Source of the DNA: Lewinellaceae bacterium
GTDB lineage: Bacteria; Bacteroidota; Bacteroidia; Chitinophagales; Saprospiraceae
Length of the DNA stretch: 64,000 nt
Direction: 5' to 3'
Assembly: GCA_020636225.1 (NCBI GenBank)
Contig: JACJYI010000009.1
Location: 92,114-156,113 of the forward strand
Shown here: in pieces, positions 35,604 to 45,101 of the stretch
Position numbering within the stretch: the first letter of the stretch is position 1
How the letters are laid out: each line of letters opens with the position of its first letter
Position numbers and translations under genes: made by a program
The notes under the pieces: model-generated
The model's database searches: none
The model's input: only the letters and a program-made list of their open reading frames with translations
What the model was told of the DNA's origin: nothing

Positions 35604-36032
35604 ATGGCCCGCATCAAACTCGACATCCCTGACATCCTGCCCTTCCACACCGAGATCCGGGTAAGGGTCACCGACCTGAACTATGGCAACCACCTGGGCA
35701 ATGACCGCCTGCTGGCTTACCTGCAGGAGGCCCGGGTCCAATGGCTGGCAGATCTGGGCCTCTCCGAACTGGACGCCCATGGGGTCGGTTTTCTGCAGGT
35801 CGATTCCGCCATTCAGTACCTCGCCGAAGGCTTCTTCAACGACCGGATTCGGATCGAGGTGGGCACAGCCGACTGGACCCCGAAGAACTGGGATTTTGTC
35901 TATCGCCTCACCCTCCCCGATCAGGACAACCGCCTCCTGGCCCTGGCCAAGACGGGCATGGTGGCCTTTGATTATACGACCAGGAAGGTCGTTCGCGTAC
36001 CCGATCCCCTGCATAAGGCCCTCGGCCACTGA
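35604..36032 (+). CDS. Hotdog-fold acyl-CoA thioesterase
   Basis: 142 residues from the ATG at 35604. It has the 4-hydroxybenzoyl-CoA thioesterase/FcbC-like pattern: RVTDLNYGNHLGNDRLLAYL (~21-40), the helix EARVQWLADLG, then strands with VGTADWTPKNWDF. The family hydrolyses acyl-CoA thioesters as dimers or tetramers. The substrate is not predictable. It starts 131 bp upstream of, and divergent from, the lipoprotein gene. Confidence 0.82.
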   Translation: MARIKLDIPDILPFHTEIRVRVTDLNYGNHLGNDRLLAYLQEARVQWLADLGLSELDAHGVGFLQVDSAIQYLAEGFFNDRIRIEVGTADWTPKNWDFVYRLTLPDQDNRLLALAKTGMVAFDYTTRKVVRVPDPLHKALGH

Positions 36033-36066
36033 GGCAGCGGAATGCCAGGGCAAAGATTCTATGTTG

Positions 36067-36110
36067 GAGAGGTGATGAGTTATGAGGTGATGAGGTGATG
36101 AGGAATAATT
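36067..36110. repeat. Low-complexity post-stop repeat (gaggtgat type)
   Basis: Tandem-like gaggtgatga units occupy 36067-36103, beginning 35 bp after the thioesterase stop and followed by an AT-rich stretch. Similar runs occur at 47199, 55255, 57110 and 63895. Confidence 0.6.
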
Positions 36111-36132
36111 ATTTTATACAATAAATCTATAT

Positions 36133-37968
36133 ATGCGGATCGTGATCCTCCTTTGTTTGTTGGCATCCAGTATGACCATCGGAACCGCCCAAAGCGATTG
36201 CCCCTTGCGGATCGGCACCAACCTGGCCGGACCGGCAGACTACGGCAGTGAATGGCCCCTGGTGGACATCATGAAATATGCCCGCACCTGGACCACCCAC
36301 AATGCCTGGTGGGTCGGAGGCGGCCAGAACTTATGGGATACTCAGGTACTCCCCTATTTTGACCTCGACGAGCATGGATGGCCGATGCAGGTCCCCGTGG
36401 AGGATATTCCCGGCACCGAGGCCCCGCAGATCGTCCTCACCGTATGGGCCAACACCAGCGTCCTTCCGGAAGGGGTATACACCCTGCTCTATGAAGGCGA
36501 AGGCGAGATCGTCCTGCAATGGGATGCCCAGGTCATCGCCGAGGAACCCGGTCGCATGGAGGTCCAGGTCACGCCCGGGGTGGCCAACATCATGGCCCTG
36601 GAGATCCACCAGACCGACCCGTCCAACCACCTCCGCAATATCCGCTTCCTCATGCCCGGCACCGAGGAAACCCATCAGGAACAGATCTGGTGTGCCGAAT
36701 GGATGGACAAACTTGCCCCCTTCTCGGCCCTTCGCTTCATGGACTGGGGGTACACGAACAACTCACCCCTGGAATCCTGGACGGACCGGGCCCTGATCGA
36801 CGACTATGTCTATACCGATGTCGGCATGCCCTACGAGCTGATGATCCGGGCCTGCAATGACCTCCAGAAGGATGCCTGGGTGTGCATCCCCCACCAGGCG
36901 GATGACGACTACATCCAGCAAATGGCCGAACTGTTTCGCGACCAGCTGGACCCCGGACTGACGCTCTATGTGGAATATTCCAACGAGACCTGGAATTGGC
37001 TGTTCGACCAGACCCATTACCTCAACGAGGAAGGTGACCAGAACACCCCGTGGCCGGAGCGAACGGTCCCCTTTGTCCAGAATGCCCTGGACATCTGGTC
37101 GGATGTGTTTGCCAATGAGATGGACCGCCTTGTCCGGGTGGTAGGTGTGCAGCATTCCTGGCAGGATGTGAGCAACCGTGTGGTGTTCAACATGGCTCCC
37201 GGATCCATTGATGCCTTCGCGCCCGCTGCGTATTTCCATATCCCCGGTGAAGGCCATGCGGCCCTGAAGACGATGGGCAACAACGTGCCAGTGGAGGAGG
37301 TCCTGTATTGGGCCCGCCAGGGCATGCTCAACGAAGCCTGGCCCTGGACCATCAGCCAGCAGACCTCCATCGCGGACGAACTGGGCATCCCCATGCTCTA
37401 TTACGAAGGAGGGCAGCATCTCACCCCTGACCCCTGGGGCACGGACCAGAACTACGGGCCGGCCATGGTCGCCGCCCAGCGCGATTCCGGCATGTACACG
37501 TTGTACCGGGAATGGCTGGACTCGCTGGCCACCCTGGGTACACCGGCCGACCCCGGCCTGCTCATGCACTTCTCCTACATCGGGGTGCCGAGCCAGAAAT
37601 ACGGCAGCTTCGGCAGCCTGGAATGCCAGTTCTGCCCGGATGACTATTTCCCGAAGTATGAGGCGCTGGTCGACTACCAGGAGGATTGTGCACCGACGAC
37701 CAGTGTATCACACCCACTTCCCGATAACGCCTGGATCGTGTGGCCAAATCCCGCCATTGATGGTCATACCTTCGTCCAATGGGCGGTCGACCAGCCAGGT
37801 GAGATCATCCTGAACGATGCGTTGGGCCGCGAGGTGAGCAGAACCCATGTTTCCGGGGGCTTGCACGTGACCTCCATCAGCATGCCTGATCAACCGGGCA
37901 TCTATTTCCTGCACACTCAAACCCTCGAAGGAACCATTCTACACAGGGAACGCATCATTATGCCCTGA
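36133..37968 (+). CDS. Secreted glycoside-hydrolase-like protein with T9SS signal
   Basis: 611 residues. Signal peptide at 1-19 (IGTAQ). The central region (~170-510) resembles TIM-barrel glycosidases: ALRFMDWGYTNN, then LYVEYSNETWNW (~278) and MLYYEGGQHL (~420), whose two glutamates are placed like an acid/base and a nucleophile of a clan A hydrolase. A T9SS type A domain (IVWPNPAIDG) fills the last ~75 residues. It probably acts on an extracellular polysaccharide. The enzymatic role is inferred from the motif spacing only. Confidence 0.72.
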   Translation: MRIVILLCLLASSMTIGTAQSDCPLRIGTNLAGPADYGSEWPLVDIMKYARTWTTHNAWWVGGGQNLWDTQVLPYFDLDEHGWPMQVPVEDIPGTEAPQIVLTVWANTSVLPEGVYTLLYEGEGEIVLQWDAQVIAEEPGRMEVQVTPGVANIMALEIHQTDPSNHLRNIRFLMPGTEETHQEQIWCAEWMDKLAPFSALRFMDWGYTNNSPLESWTDRALIDDYVYTDVGMPYELMIRACNDLQKDAWVCIPHQADDDYIQQMAELFRDQLDPGLTLYVEYSNETWNWLFDQTHYLNEEGDQNTPWPERTVPFVQNALDIWSDVFANEMDRLVRVVGVQHSWQDVSNRVVFNMAPGSIDAFAPAAYFHIPGEGHAALKTMGNNVPVEEVLYWARQGMLNEAWPWTISQQTSIADELGIPMLYYEGGQHLTPDPWGTDQNYGPAMVAAQRDSGMYTLYREWLDSLATLGTPADPGLLMHFSYIGVPSQKYGSFGSLECQFCPDDYFPKYEALVDYQEDCAPTTSVSHPLPDNAWIVWPNPAIDGHTFVQWAVDQPGEIILNDALGREVSRTHVSGGLHVTSISMPDQPGIYFLHTQTLEGTILHRERIIMP

Positions 37969-37986
37969 CAGGGAATCCGGCATTGA

Positions 37987-38586
37987 TCAAGAATTGCCCT
38001 TCTGCTTGATCCGTAGCACCCAGGACCTGGCCATCTTGCCGGTTGGCGTGCCTTTGAACTGATCAATGACCCGTCCTTGGGCATCCAACAGAAAGAGGTA
38101 AACAGGCTCCTGATCCAATTGCATGGCCCGGCGAGTGATGGCGTCGCGATCATATATGATGGCCCATTCCGCTTTCTTTCTCGATCGACTGACAAAGAGG
38201 GCTTGCACGATCCCATCATTCCTGGCTTCATCGAAGGTTGTCGTCATCTTATCCCACCAGACACCGGCCTGGATCACCTTGTCGGGCTTCCAACTGGAAC
38301 GCGTATCCAGGATCTTGATGAAATGGGCCGATGAAGCAGGTACAGACTCCTGCTCAATGGCCTCCTCGATCGGCGAAAGGCGATTCTGATAATCGGGATT
38401 GACCAGTGCGATCACCGCCGGACGGCCCATCAGGGCCTCAGAACGCCAGGTCCCCCCAGCGGGTGTCCCCCCCTGGTCACCTCCGAGTTCCAGCGCGGGA
38501 AAGGTCTGCATCTGACGGGATTGCCCCCACACCCATCCTGCCTGGAGTACCAGGAAACTCAGAAGAATGATCCGAATCGTTCGCAT
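37987..38586 (-). CDS. YtfJ-like thioredoxin-fold protein, diverged copy
   Basis: 199 residues from the ATG at 38586, with a signal peptide (cleavage near VWGQ). It shares the frame of the next gene (GDQGG..AGG.W near 40, SSWKPD near 100, VYLFLLDAQGRV near 165) and so is a paralogue of the YtfJ-like protein at 38645. No CxxC is present, so thiol-disulfide exchange is unlikely. Periplasmic, role unknown. It is more diverged than its neighbour. Confidence 0.65.
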   Translation of the reverse strand: MRTIRIILLSFLVLQAGWVWGQSRQMQTFPALELGGDQGGTPAGGTWRSEALMGRPAVIALVNPDYQNRLSPIEEAIEQESVPASSAHFIKILDTRSSWKPDKVIQAGVWWDKMTTTFDEARNDGIVQALFVSRSRKKAEWAIIYDRDAITRRAMQLDQEPVYLFLLDAQGRVIDQFKGTPTGKMARSWVLRIKQKGNS

Positions 38587-38644
38587 ATGCACCAAAGGTA
38601 CAAGCCAGAGTGCACAACTGGAAAGTCCAACCCCCTGGCGGTCG

Positions 38645-39175
38645 TTACAGGTTGGACCGAATGATCCGCTTCAACTCCTGGATATCCCGGTCACTCAGTG
38701 CCCCGGCTTTGGAATAGAGCAGTTTGCCATCCTTCCCGAAGGTGAGCACATGATAGTTGTCGTCCTTCAAGCCCCATTTCTTGACCAGCACTTTCTGGCG
38801 ATCCATGATATAGATGGAATCCGGGTAATCCTTCTGCTTGCTCTTGAGGATCATTTTGATCACCGCATCCGGTTTCCAGGTTGCAGCAGTATTGACAATG
38901 GCCATGGACCCATATTTGTCACGGGGGAAGTTCTCCGCCTTCAGCGACCGCTCCACATGCTCATTGACATCCTTCTCGTCCGGATCGACATACATCACGG
39001 TGTACACCTTGCCCCTGATCTCGTCAGAGGACCAGTCCCCTCCGGCTACCTTGCCTCCCTGGTCACCGGTGATCCGGACAGTGGAAGGAGCGGTACCAAT
39101 GGCTACCTGGGCATGAACCTGTCCGAGAAATACCCAGCACAACCCGGCGATCAAATAATGGAATACGGTCTTCAT
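38645..39175 (-). CDS. YtfJ-family periplasmic protein
   Basis: 176 residues from the ATG at 39175 (MKTVFHYLIAG), with a signal peptide ending near VHAQ. It has the YtfJ pattern: ITGDQGGKVAGGDWSSDEIR, a YVDPDEKDVN strand, IVNTAATWKPDA and a late LTFGKDGKLLYSKAGALS. The fold is thioredoxin-like but without the catalytic cysteines. The function of YtfJ is unknown. It is followed 58 bp later by a diverged copy of itself. Confidence 0.78.
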   Translation of the reverse strand: MKTVFHYLIAGLCWVFLGQVHAQVAIGTAPSTVRITGDQGGKVAGGDWSSDEIRGKVYTVMYVDPDEKDVNEHVERSLKAENFPRDKYGSMAIVNTAATWKPDAVIKMILKSKQKDYPDSIYIMDRQKVLVKKWGLKDDNYHVLTFGKDGKLLYSKAGALSDRDIQELKRIIRSNL

Positions 39176-39285
39176 ATGGTCAATGTTTTTTTTTCCAATC
39201 AAATTCATTTCAGCACCCGATTGTTCAACGATTCATGGGGAAATGGATCACCCGAACTGACGTTCTGGAGCAGATTCGGGTGCGA

Positions 39286-41481
39286 CTAGAACCAGTGCCC
39301 CAGGACCAGGTTCAGCACCCAATCCGGGCGATCGATGGGGCGGCCGACCAGGATCCGGAACGGACCTATGGGCGAATGGTAGAGGTATCCCGCACCAAAT
39401 CCGCCGATGCGTGTAGTGGTAAAGGATAGAAAATCGCCCGGTTGACGGGAGGTCGTGAACCCACCCCCGGCCACGACCAGCAGGGCATGATTCCTGGCCA
39501 GCAACCAGTTGAGGTCAACATGAGCGACATGCAACCCACCGTCGGCGATCAGTTCCATCCGTTCATAGCCGAACACCGGCATCTGGTTGAGTGGATAGGA
39601 GGCACCATAGCTCCCTCCGAAGAACCGGTTCGGACCGGTCAACCGCCGGTTCAGCGTATTGCCGCTGTGAATGGTCCCGGTCAGGGTCCAGTTCCTTCCC
39701 AGGGAGAATCCGTGCGACAACCGGGCCCGATAGAAGATGGTCGGCCCCTGGAACAAACTGCGTTCTGCCGGTGAACTGACCACCAGCTCCAGATCGGCAG
39801 CCGAACCCACCGGATGCCGATCGTCCCGAAAGGGCCGATGGTGCACCTCCAGATTCAGGTCGACCAACCGCTGGATCAGGGGTCGCAAGCCCAGCAGTTC
39901 GAAGGCATCACCGGAAAAGGCGGTATACCGGTAGATCGCCTGGGCGCCGACCACCGTGTTGATCGATGGGTTGCGCTGGACCCCGGCGGATACCCCGAGA
40001 TGCTCGAAGACCGTCCGGCTGAAGGCTTTGCCGTCCGTGTAGAGTGGCTGCCGGAACCGGAATCCGAGGATCTCCACGGCCGGTCGCCAACCGATGCCCA
40101 TGACGGAATGTGTCCGCAATCGCAGGACAGGATTCTCGGAGATGACCAGATCGGCCAGGAGGCGATTCCCGTTGAACAACCAGTTGCGCCTGGTGTAATT
40201 GGCCAACAGGGCCGCCTTGTAGTCGCTGGTATAGTTGAGGCTGAAATTGAGGCTGGCCGGTGATCCCTTCTTCCGCAGTTCCAGCAGGAAGCGCTGACCA
40301 CCATCCAGGGAATCCGTTTGCATCCGGTAGGCCACTCGATCATAATCGCCCGTGCCATAGAGGTCGCGAACAACCCGGAGCCGGTCTTCCGGATGGGCAT
40401 ACTGGCCGTAATCGGCCTTGAGGATCCGGTCCATGACCCGGCGCTCGGTGATCCCCAGGCCTTCGACCACCACCTGGGTGACCGGTTGCCCGGCCCGGGG
40501 CATGGGATCCGGTATGACCCGCTTGCTGATCCGCAGGGAATCCGCCAGGAAGACGAGACGGTCGAACTGCTGCCGGGCAGCCATCTCCCCCAAACGCACG
40601 ATGGTATCCGCCTGCTGATAATCAGCAGCACTCAGCTTCCCCAATGGTGGAATGATCAGCACGTCGCACAGGGAACGATTGATCGCATTGTAGCGGGTAT
40701 TGACGTATGAACCGGATTCTACCAGCACTTCCACCAGGTTGAGCGCTGTCTCCTCCTCCGGGATCCGCTTCGGAAAATCCACGCCGATGATGAAATCCAC
40801 CCCACGCTCCTTCATGCGCTCAACGGGGAAATTATTGACCCAGCCACCGTCAATCAGGAGACATCCATCCAGGTCCACGGGGGCAAAAAAACTGGGAATG
40901 GACGAAGATGCCCGCATGGCATCGGGCAGGAAACCTCGGTCAAGGACAATCTCCTCTCCCGTGTAGAAATCGCAGGCAATGGCAAAGTATTCTCTGGGCA
41001 GCTGCCGGAAATCCCGGACATCGTGAAAGTGTTCCGTCAGCCAGCTGAGCATGAGATAGAGCTTCTGACCATTGTTGAAGCCCGATGGCAAACCCAACTT
41101 CCATCCGTCAATCGGTAGACTCAACTGGTAGCGAGAGGTGGCCTCCCGCTCGGGTAATGGCTGCGTGTCCGGGTCCGGTTCCTGGCTCAGCTCCATATTC
41201 CAGTCGATGCCGGCGATCTGGTCCTTCATTTCCTGGGCTGAATACCCCAGGGCATAGAGGCCACCAATGATCGACCCCATGCTGGTGCCTCCGACCACGT
41301 CGACATCAAATCCGGCTTCTTCCAACACCTGGATCACGCCGATATGGGCCAGCCCCTTGGCTCCGCCTCCGGCGAGGACCAGTCCGATCCGGGGCCGGGT
41401 GAGGGTGTCCTGGGCGCGGGAGTCTGTGGTCCATCCCAGCCAGAGGATCAGTACAAGAATGAAACAATACCATCGATCCAT
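39286..41481 (-). CDS. Patatin phospholipase fused to an outer-membrane barrel (type Vd)
   Basis: About 731 residues from the ATG at 41481; ATGs up to 21 codons upstream are possible. After a signal peptide comes a patatin domain (~30-290) with the oxyanion loop GLVLAGGGAKGLAH, nucleophile GGTSMGS and the dyad Asp in LLIDGGWVNNFP. One POTRA-like segment (~330-410) and a BamA/FhaC-type barrel follow, ending in an aromatic residue (LNLVLGHWF). This is the layout of PlpD-type autotransporters, in which the barrel carries or displays the phospholipase. Confidence 0.88.
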   Translation of the reverse strand: MDRWYCFILVLILWLGWTTDSRAQDTLTRPRIGLVLAGGGAKGLAHIGVIQVLEEAGFDVDVVGGTSMGSIIGGLYALGYSAQEMKDQIAGIDWNMELSQEPDPDTQPLPEREATSRYQLSLPIDGWKLGLPSGFNNGQKLYLMLSWLTEHFHDVRDFRQLPREYFAIACDFYTGEEIVLDRGFLPDAMRASSSIPSFFAPVDLDGCLLIDGGWVNNFPVERMKERGVDFIIGVDFPKRIPEEETALNLVEVLVESGSYVNTRYNAINRSLCDVLIIPPLGKLSAADYQQADTIVRLGEMAARQQFDRLVFLADSLRISKRVIPDPMPRAGQPVTQVVVEGLGITERRVMDRILKADYGQYAHPEDRLRVVRDLYGTGDYDRVAYRMQTDSLDGGQRFLLELRKKGSPASLNFSLNYTSDYKAALLANYTRRNWLFNGNRLLADLVISENPVLRLRTHSVMGIGWRPAVEILGFRFRQPLYTDGKAFSRTVFEHLGVSAGVQRNPSINTVVGAQAIYRYTAFSGDAFELLGLRPLIQRLVDLNLEVHHRPFRDDRHPVGSAADLELVVSSPAERSLFQGPTIFYRARLSHGFSLGRNWTLTGTIHSGNTLNRRLTGPNRFFGGSYGASYPLNQMPVFGYERMELIADGGLHVAHVDLNWLLARNHALLVVAGGGFTTSRQPGDFLSFTTTRIGGFGAGYLYHSPIGPFRILVGRPIDRPDWVLNLVLGHWF

Positions 41482-41617
41482 ATAAGCAGAGGCCATCATT
41501 GAGCGATGACCTCTTTGTCTGCTAAGGTAACCTGTCCGGATCATTCCGTTGGCTTATCCGGATCATTCTGCACGGCGGTGAAAACCCCTATCATTGTCAT
41601 GAACCGAATCTTTCCTG

Positions 41618-44158
41618 ATGTTCGACCCCCCCATTCACCGACGCCAGGGACTTTCCACGAAGGAAGCCGGGCAACTTCTGGCCCGATACGGTCCGAACAC
41701 GCTGCCGGAAGGTCGCGACTATAGCCTGTGGCGGGTCGTGAAAGAAGTCCTTCGCGAGCCGATGTTCATCTTCCTGCTGGTGACGGGCAGCCTGTACATG
41801 TTGCTTGGTGAACCGGCGGAAGGTGCCTTGTTGTTCGGCTGTATCCTGGTGATCATCCTGATCACGCTCTACCAGACCAACAAGACCGAGAAGGCATTGC
41901 AGGCATTGAAGGACCTGTCCAGTCCGCGGGCCCTGGTGATCCGCGACGGCCGGGAGGTCCGTATCGCTGGCCGGGAAGTCGTGCCAGGCGACCTGCTGGT
42001 CCTGCATGAAGGCGACCGGGTGGCTGCCGATGCACGAATCGTGGATCAACTCAATCTGCAGATGGACGAATCCCTCCTGACCGGGGAATCCATCCCTGTG
42101 CGCAAATCCGTCTGGGATGGCAGGGAACAAGGCGGCCTTCCGGGTGGCGAGGATCGCCCGTTCATCTACAGCGGCACCATGATCCTGTCCGGACAGGGCC
42201 TGGCGGAGGTCCTCGCGACGGGACAGGCCACCCAGCTGGGACGAATCGGACGGATGATGGAAGCCATCAAAGCGCAACCCACCCGACTACAGAAGGAGAT
42301 CGGGCGGTTGATCCTGATCATTGCCGCCATCGGGTTGGTCCTGTGCCTGCTGGTGGTAGGCATCCTCACCTGGCTGGATGGCAACTTCCTGGAAGCCCTC
42401 CTCTATGGATTGAGCATGGCCATGTCCATGCTCCCTGAAGAGTTTGCAGTTGTCCTGACCGTATTCATGGCCCTGGGCGCCTGGCGCCTGGGCCGCCACA
42501 AGGTACTGACGCGCCAGGTCAACGCCATCGAGGCCCTGGGTTCCTGCACCGTGTTGTGTACCGACAAGACCGGCACACTGACCGAAAACCGGATGACCGT
42601 GCAGGCGATACAGGCAGACGGTCAGTCATGGCATCCCGGTGCAACACCGCCAGGTGCTGCCCTGCACCAGGCCCTGACCATCGCCGGCTGGGCCTGTCCT
42701 CCCCAACCGTCCGATCCGATGGAAAAGGCCATTCACGAAGCCGGGGTCCTGGCCAATGTACCACCCCAACCGGACCAGCTGGTGAAGGAGTATCCCCTGA
42801 GTCGCCCGCGACTGGCCTTGACCCGGGCCTACCCGAGCCAGACGGGCGACGGGGTATTAGTCTGCATGAAAGGCGCTCCGGAAACGGTCCTGGCCTATTG
42901 TGCGATTCCTGATGATGTCCATGCAAGGGTGATGGATGAGGTCGCCTCCATGGCCGGATCGGGCCTGCGGGTACTGGCTCTCGCCCGGGCTGACTGGACA
43001 GGACCACTACCCGACGAGGACCCCCTGGGACTGCCCTGGCAACTGGCCGGGTTGATCGGCCTGGCGGATCCCATCCGGCCGGAGGTACCTGAGGCGGTCG
43101 CCGCCTGCCACCAGGCCGGTATCCGTGTGGCCATGATCACCGGGGATTACCCCGAAACAGCCCGGAGCATCGCCCGTCAGATCGGACTGCCCCATGCGGA
43201 TCAGGTCCTCACCGGACAGAACCTCCACGACATGAAGGAAGATGACCTGATCGATCGGATCGGGATCACCTCCGTCTTTGCCCGCATCCTGCCTGAACAG
43301 AAGCTGCGCATCGTCGAACTCCTCCAGAAACAAGGTGAGGTCGTGGCCATGACCGGCGATGGGGTCAATGATGTTCCCGCCCTGAAGAAAGCCCAGATCG
43401 GCATTGCCATGGGGGAACGGGGATCGGATGTTGCCCGTGAAGCCTCCGCCCTGGTGCTCCTGGACGACCGGTTCGATTCCATCGTCGGGGCCATCCGCAT
43501 GGGCAGGCGGATCTTTGCCAACCTGGAAAAGGCCATGGACTACATCCTGGCCATCCATATCCCCCTGGCCGGACTGACAGCCCTGCCCGTGCTGATCGGA
43601 AGCATGCCCATGCTGCTCTGGCCCATCCATATCGTGTTCATGGAACTGATCATCGACCCGGCCTGCTCCCTGCTCTTCGAGGTGCAACCATCGGAAAAGA
43701 ACATCATGAACCGTCCGCCCCGCAAGGCCACCGATACCTTCTTCGGTCGGGGCGATGTGGTGATCAGCATATTCAAGGGCCTGAGTCTCCTGGCGATCGT
43801 CCTGGGGGTGTACGGAGTGACCGCCCAACTGGGATTCAGTGAGGCAGAGATCCGGACCACCACCTTCACGAGCCTGGTCCTGGCCAACCTGGCCATGATC
43901 CTCACCGATCTCTCCCGCACCCGGTATATCTTCCAGATCCTGACCAGACCCCATCCCCTGCTGTACGGCATCCCCATCATGAATCTGGCCCTGCTGGCCC
44001 TCGTCCTCCTGGTCCCCGGACTGAACGCATTGTTCGACTTTGCGATGCCAGACGGGCGGATGATCCTCCTCGCCCTCGGTGCCGGTCTGGTTGCCGTGAC
44101 CTGGTTTGAAGGGATCAAGATCCTGGGGTTGTATCCGGGTCAAAAGGATCAACCCTGA
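41618..44158 (+). CDS. P2-type cation-transporting ATPase
   Basis: 846 residues, with actuator TGES (~158), phosphorylation site CTDKTGTLT (~312-320), hinge MTGDGVNDVPALKKAQ (~577-592) and ten membrane helices. The M4 ion site reads SMLPEEFAVVLTVF, the PEEF variant found in many bacterial P2 ATPases, unlike PEGL of the SERCA calcium pumps. It exports a cation from the cytosol; calcium is the usual guess, but the site residues do not settle it. No regulatory N- or C-terminal extension. It is transcribed away from the patatin gene, 136 bp apart. Confidence 0.88.
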   Translation: MFDPPIHRRQGLSTKEAGQLLARYGPNTLPEGRDYSLWRVVKEVLREPMFIFLLVTGSLYMLLGEPAEGALLFGCILVIILITLYQTNKTEKALQALKDLSSPRALVIRDGREVRIAGREVVPGDLLVLHEGDRVAADARIVDQLNLQMDESLLTGESIPVRKSVWDGREQGGLPGGEDRPFIYSGTMILSGQGLAEVLATGQATQLGRIGRMMEAIKAQPTRLQKEIGRLILIIAAIGLVLCLLVVGILTWLDGNFLEALLYGLSMAMSMLPEEFAVVLTVFMALGAWRLGRHKVLTRQVNAIEALGSCTVLCTDKTGTLTENRMTVQAIQADGQSWHPGATPPGAALHQALTIAGWACPPQPSDPMEKAIHEAGVLANVPPQPDQLVKEYPLSRPRLALTRAYPSQTGDGVLVCMKGAPETVLAYCAIPDDVHARVMDEVASMAGSGLRVLALARADWTGPLPDEDPLGLPWQLAGLIGLADPIRPEVPEAVAACHQAGIRVAMITGDYPETARSIARQIGLPHADQVLTGQNLHDMKEDDLIDRIGITSVFARILPEQKLRIVELLQKQGEVVAMTGDGVNDVPALKKAQIGIAMGERGSDVAREASALVLLDDRFDSIVGAIRMGRRIFANLEKAMDYILAIHIPLAGLTALPVLIGSMPMLLWPIHIVFMELIIDPACSLLFEVQPSEKNIMNRPPRKATDTFFGRGDVVISIFKGLSLLAIVLGVYGVTAQLGFSEAEIRTTTFTSLVLANLAMILTDLSRTRYIFQILTRPHPLLYGIPIMNLALLALVLLVPGLNALFDFAMPDGRMILLALGAGLVAVTWFEGIKILGLYPGQKDQP

Positions 44159-44209
44159 TGAGAAAACCCAATGAAAAAACTATCTTAGTACGCACCAACA
44201 CGACACGAT

Positions 44210-44581
44210 ATGCATCTTGGCATTTTTTCCATGAGCCTCAGCGTCAAGAACCTCGACGTCTCCAGGGCTTTCTACGAGAACCTCGGTTTCGAGGTCTTCG
44301 GGGGTGACCCGGGGATGAACTACCTGATCATGAAGAATGGTGCATCCCTTATCGGACTGTTCCATGGGATGTTCGAGGGCAATATCCTCACCTTCAACCC
44401 GGGCTGGGATGAGAATGCCCAACCGGTTGACCCCTTCGACGATGTGCGACAGATCCAGCGCTCGATCAAGGCCGCCGGGATCACACCGGTGCAGGAAGCG
44501 GATGAATCGGGCAGTGGCCCGGCCAGTTTTGTGATCACCGATCCGGACGGGAATGTCATCCTGGTCGATCAGCATCGCTGA
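44210..44581 (+). CDS. VOC-superfamily (glyoxalase-like) protein
   Basis: 123 residues, one VOC unit made of two beta-alpha-beta-beta-beta modules: SLSVKNLDVSRAFYENLGFE at the start and ASFVITDPDGNVILVDQH at the end. VOC proteins are metal-dependent lyases, isomerases, dioxygenases or resistance proteins. This one resembles the short uncharacterised group. It is followed by a GNAT gene 22 bp away, so they probably share a transcript. Confidence 0.82.
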   Translation: MHLGIFSMSLSVKNLDVSRAFYENLGFEVFGGDPGMNYLIMKNGASLIGLFHGMFEGNILTFNPGWDENAQPVDPFDDVRQIQRSIKAAGITPVQEADESGSGPASFVITDPDGNVILVDQHR

Positions 44582-44603
44582 CCCAAAACGTTGCTTGACC
44601 ACC

Positions 44604-45080
44604 ATGATGATCCACATCAGGCGCACCGATTCATCTGACCCGGACTTTCGTCTGTTGGTCCGGCTATTGGATGCCGATCTCGCCGTTCGTGACGGTGACG
44701 ATCATGCCTATTACGCACAGTTCAATACCCTGGACCGGTTACAGCACGCCATTGTCGCCTATGCATCCGACCAGGCAGTCGCGTGCGGGGCGTTCAAACC
44801 CTTCGATCCGGTATCCGTAGAAGTGAAACGGATGTACACCAAGCCTGAACATCGGGGCCAGGGATTGGCCGCTCGTGTGTTGTCAGAGCTTGAGAAATGG
44901 GCCAACGAACTGGCCTATTCCCGCTGTGTCCTCGAAACGGGCAAGATGCAGCCGGAGGCCCTTTCCCTCTACCAACGCAGCGGGTATAGGATCATTCCCA
45001 ACTACGGACCCTATGTGGGGGTGGAAAACAGTGTCTGCTTTGAGAAACCATTGACCCATCTGTCGGAAGAACAGACTTGA
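44604..45080 (+). CDS. GNAT-family N-acetyltransferase
   Basis: 158 residues from the ATG at 44604. The acetyl-CoA loop is KPEHRGQGLAARVLSELE (~76-93), followed by RCVLETGKMQPEALSLYQRSGY, the typical GNAT motifs A and B. The substrate cannot be told. The closest look is of small-molecule or amino-acid acetyltransferases. Confidence 0.85.
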   Translation: MMIHIRRTDSSDPDFRLLVRLLDADLAVRDGDDHAYYAQFNTLDRLQHAIVAYASDQAVACGAFKPFDPVSVEVKRMYTKPEHRGQGLAARVLSELEKWANELAYSRCVLETGKMQPEALSLYQRSGYRIIPNYGPYVGVENSVCFEKPLTHLSEEQT

Positions 45081-45101
45081 TGCTGTTTGCATCCGGGTTG
45101 A

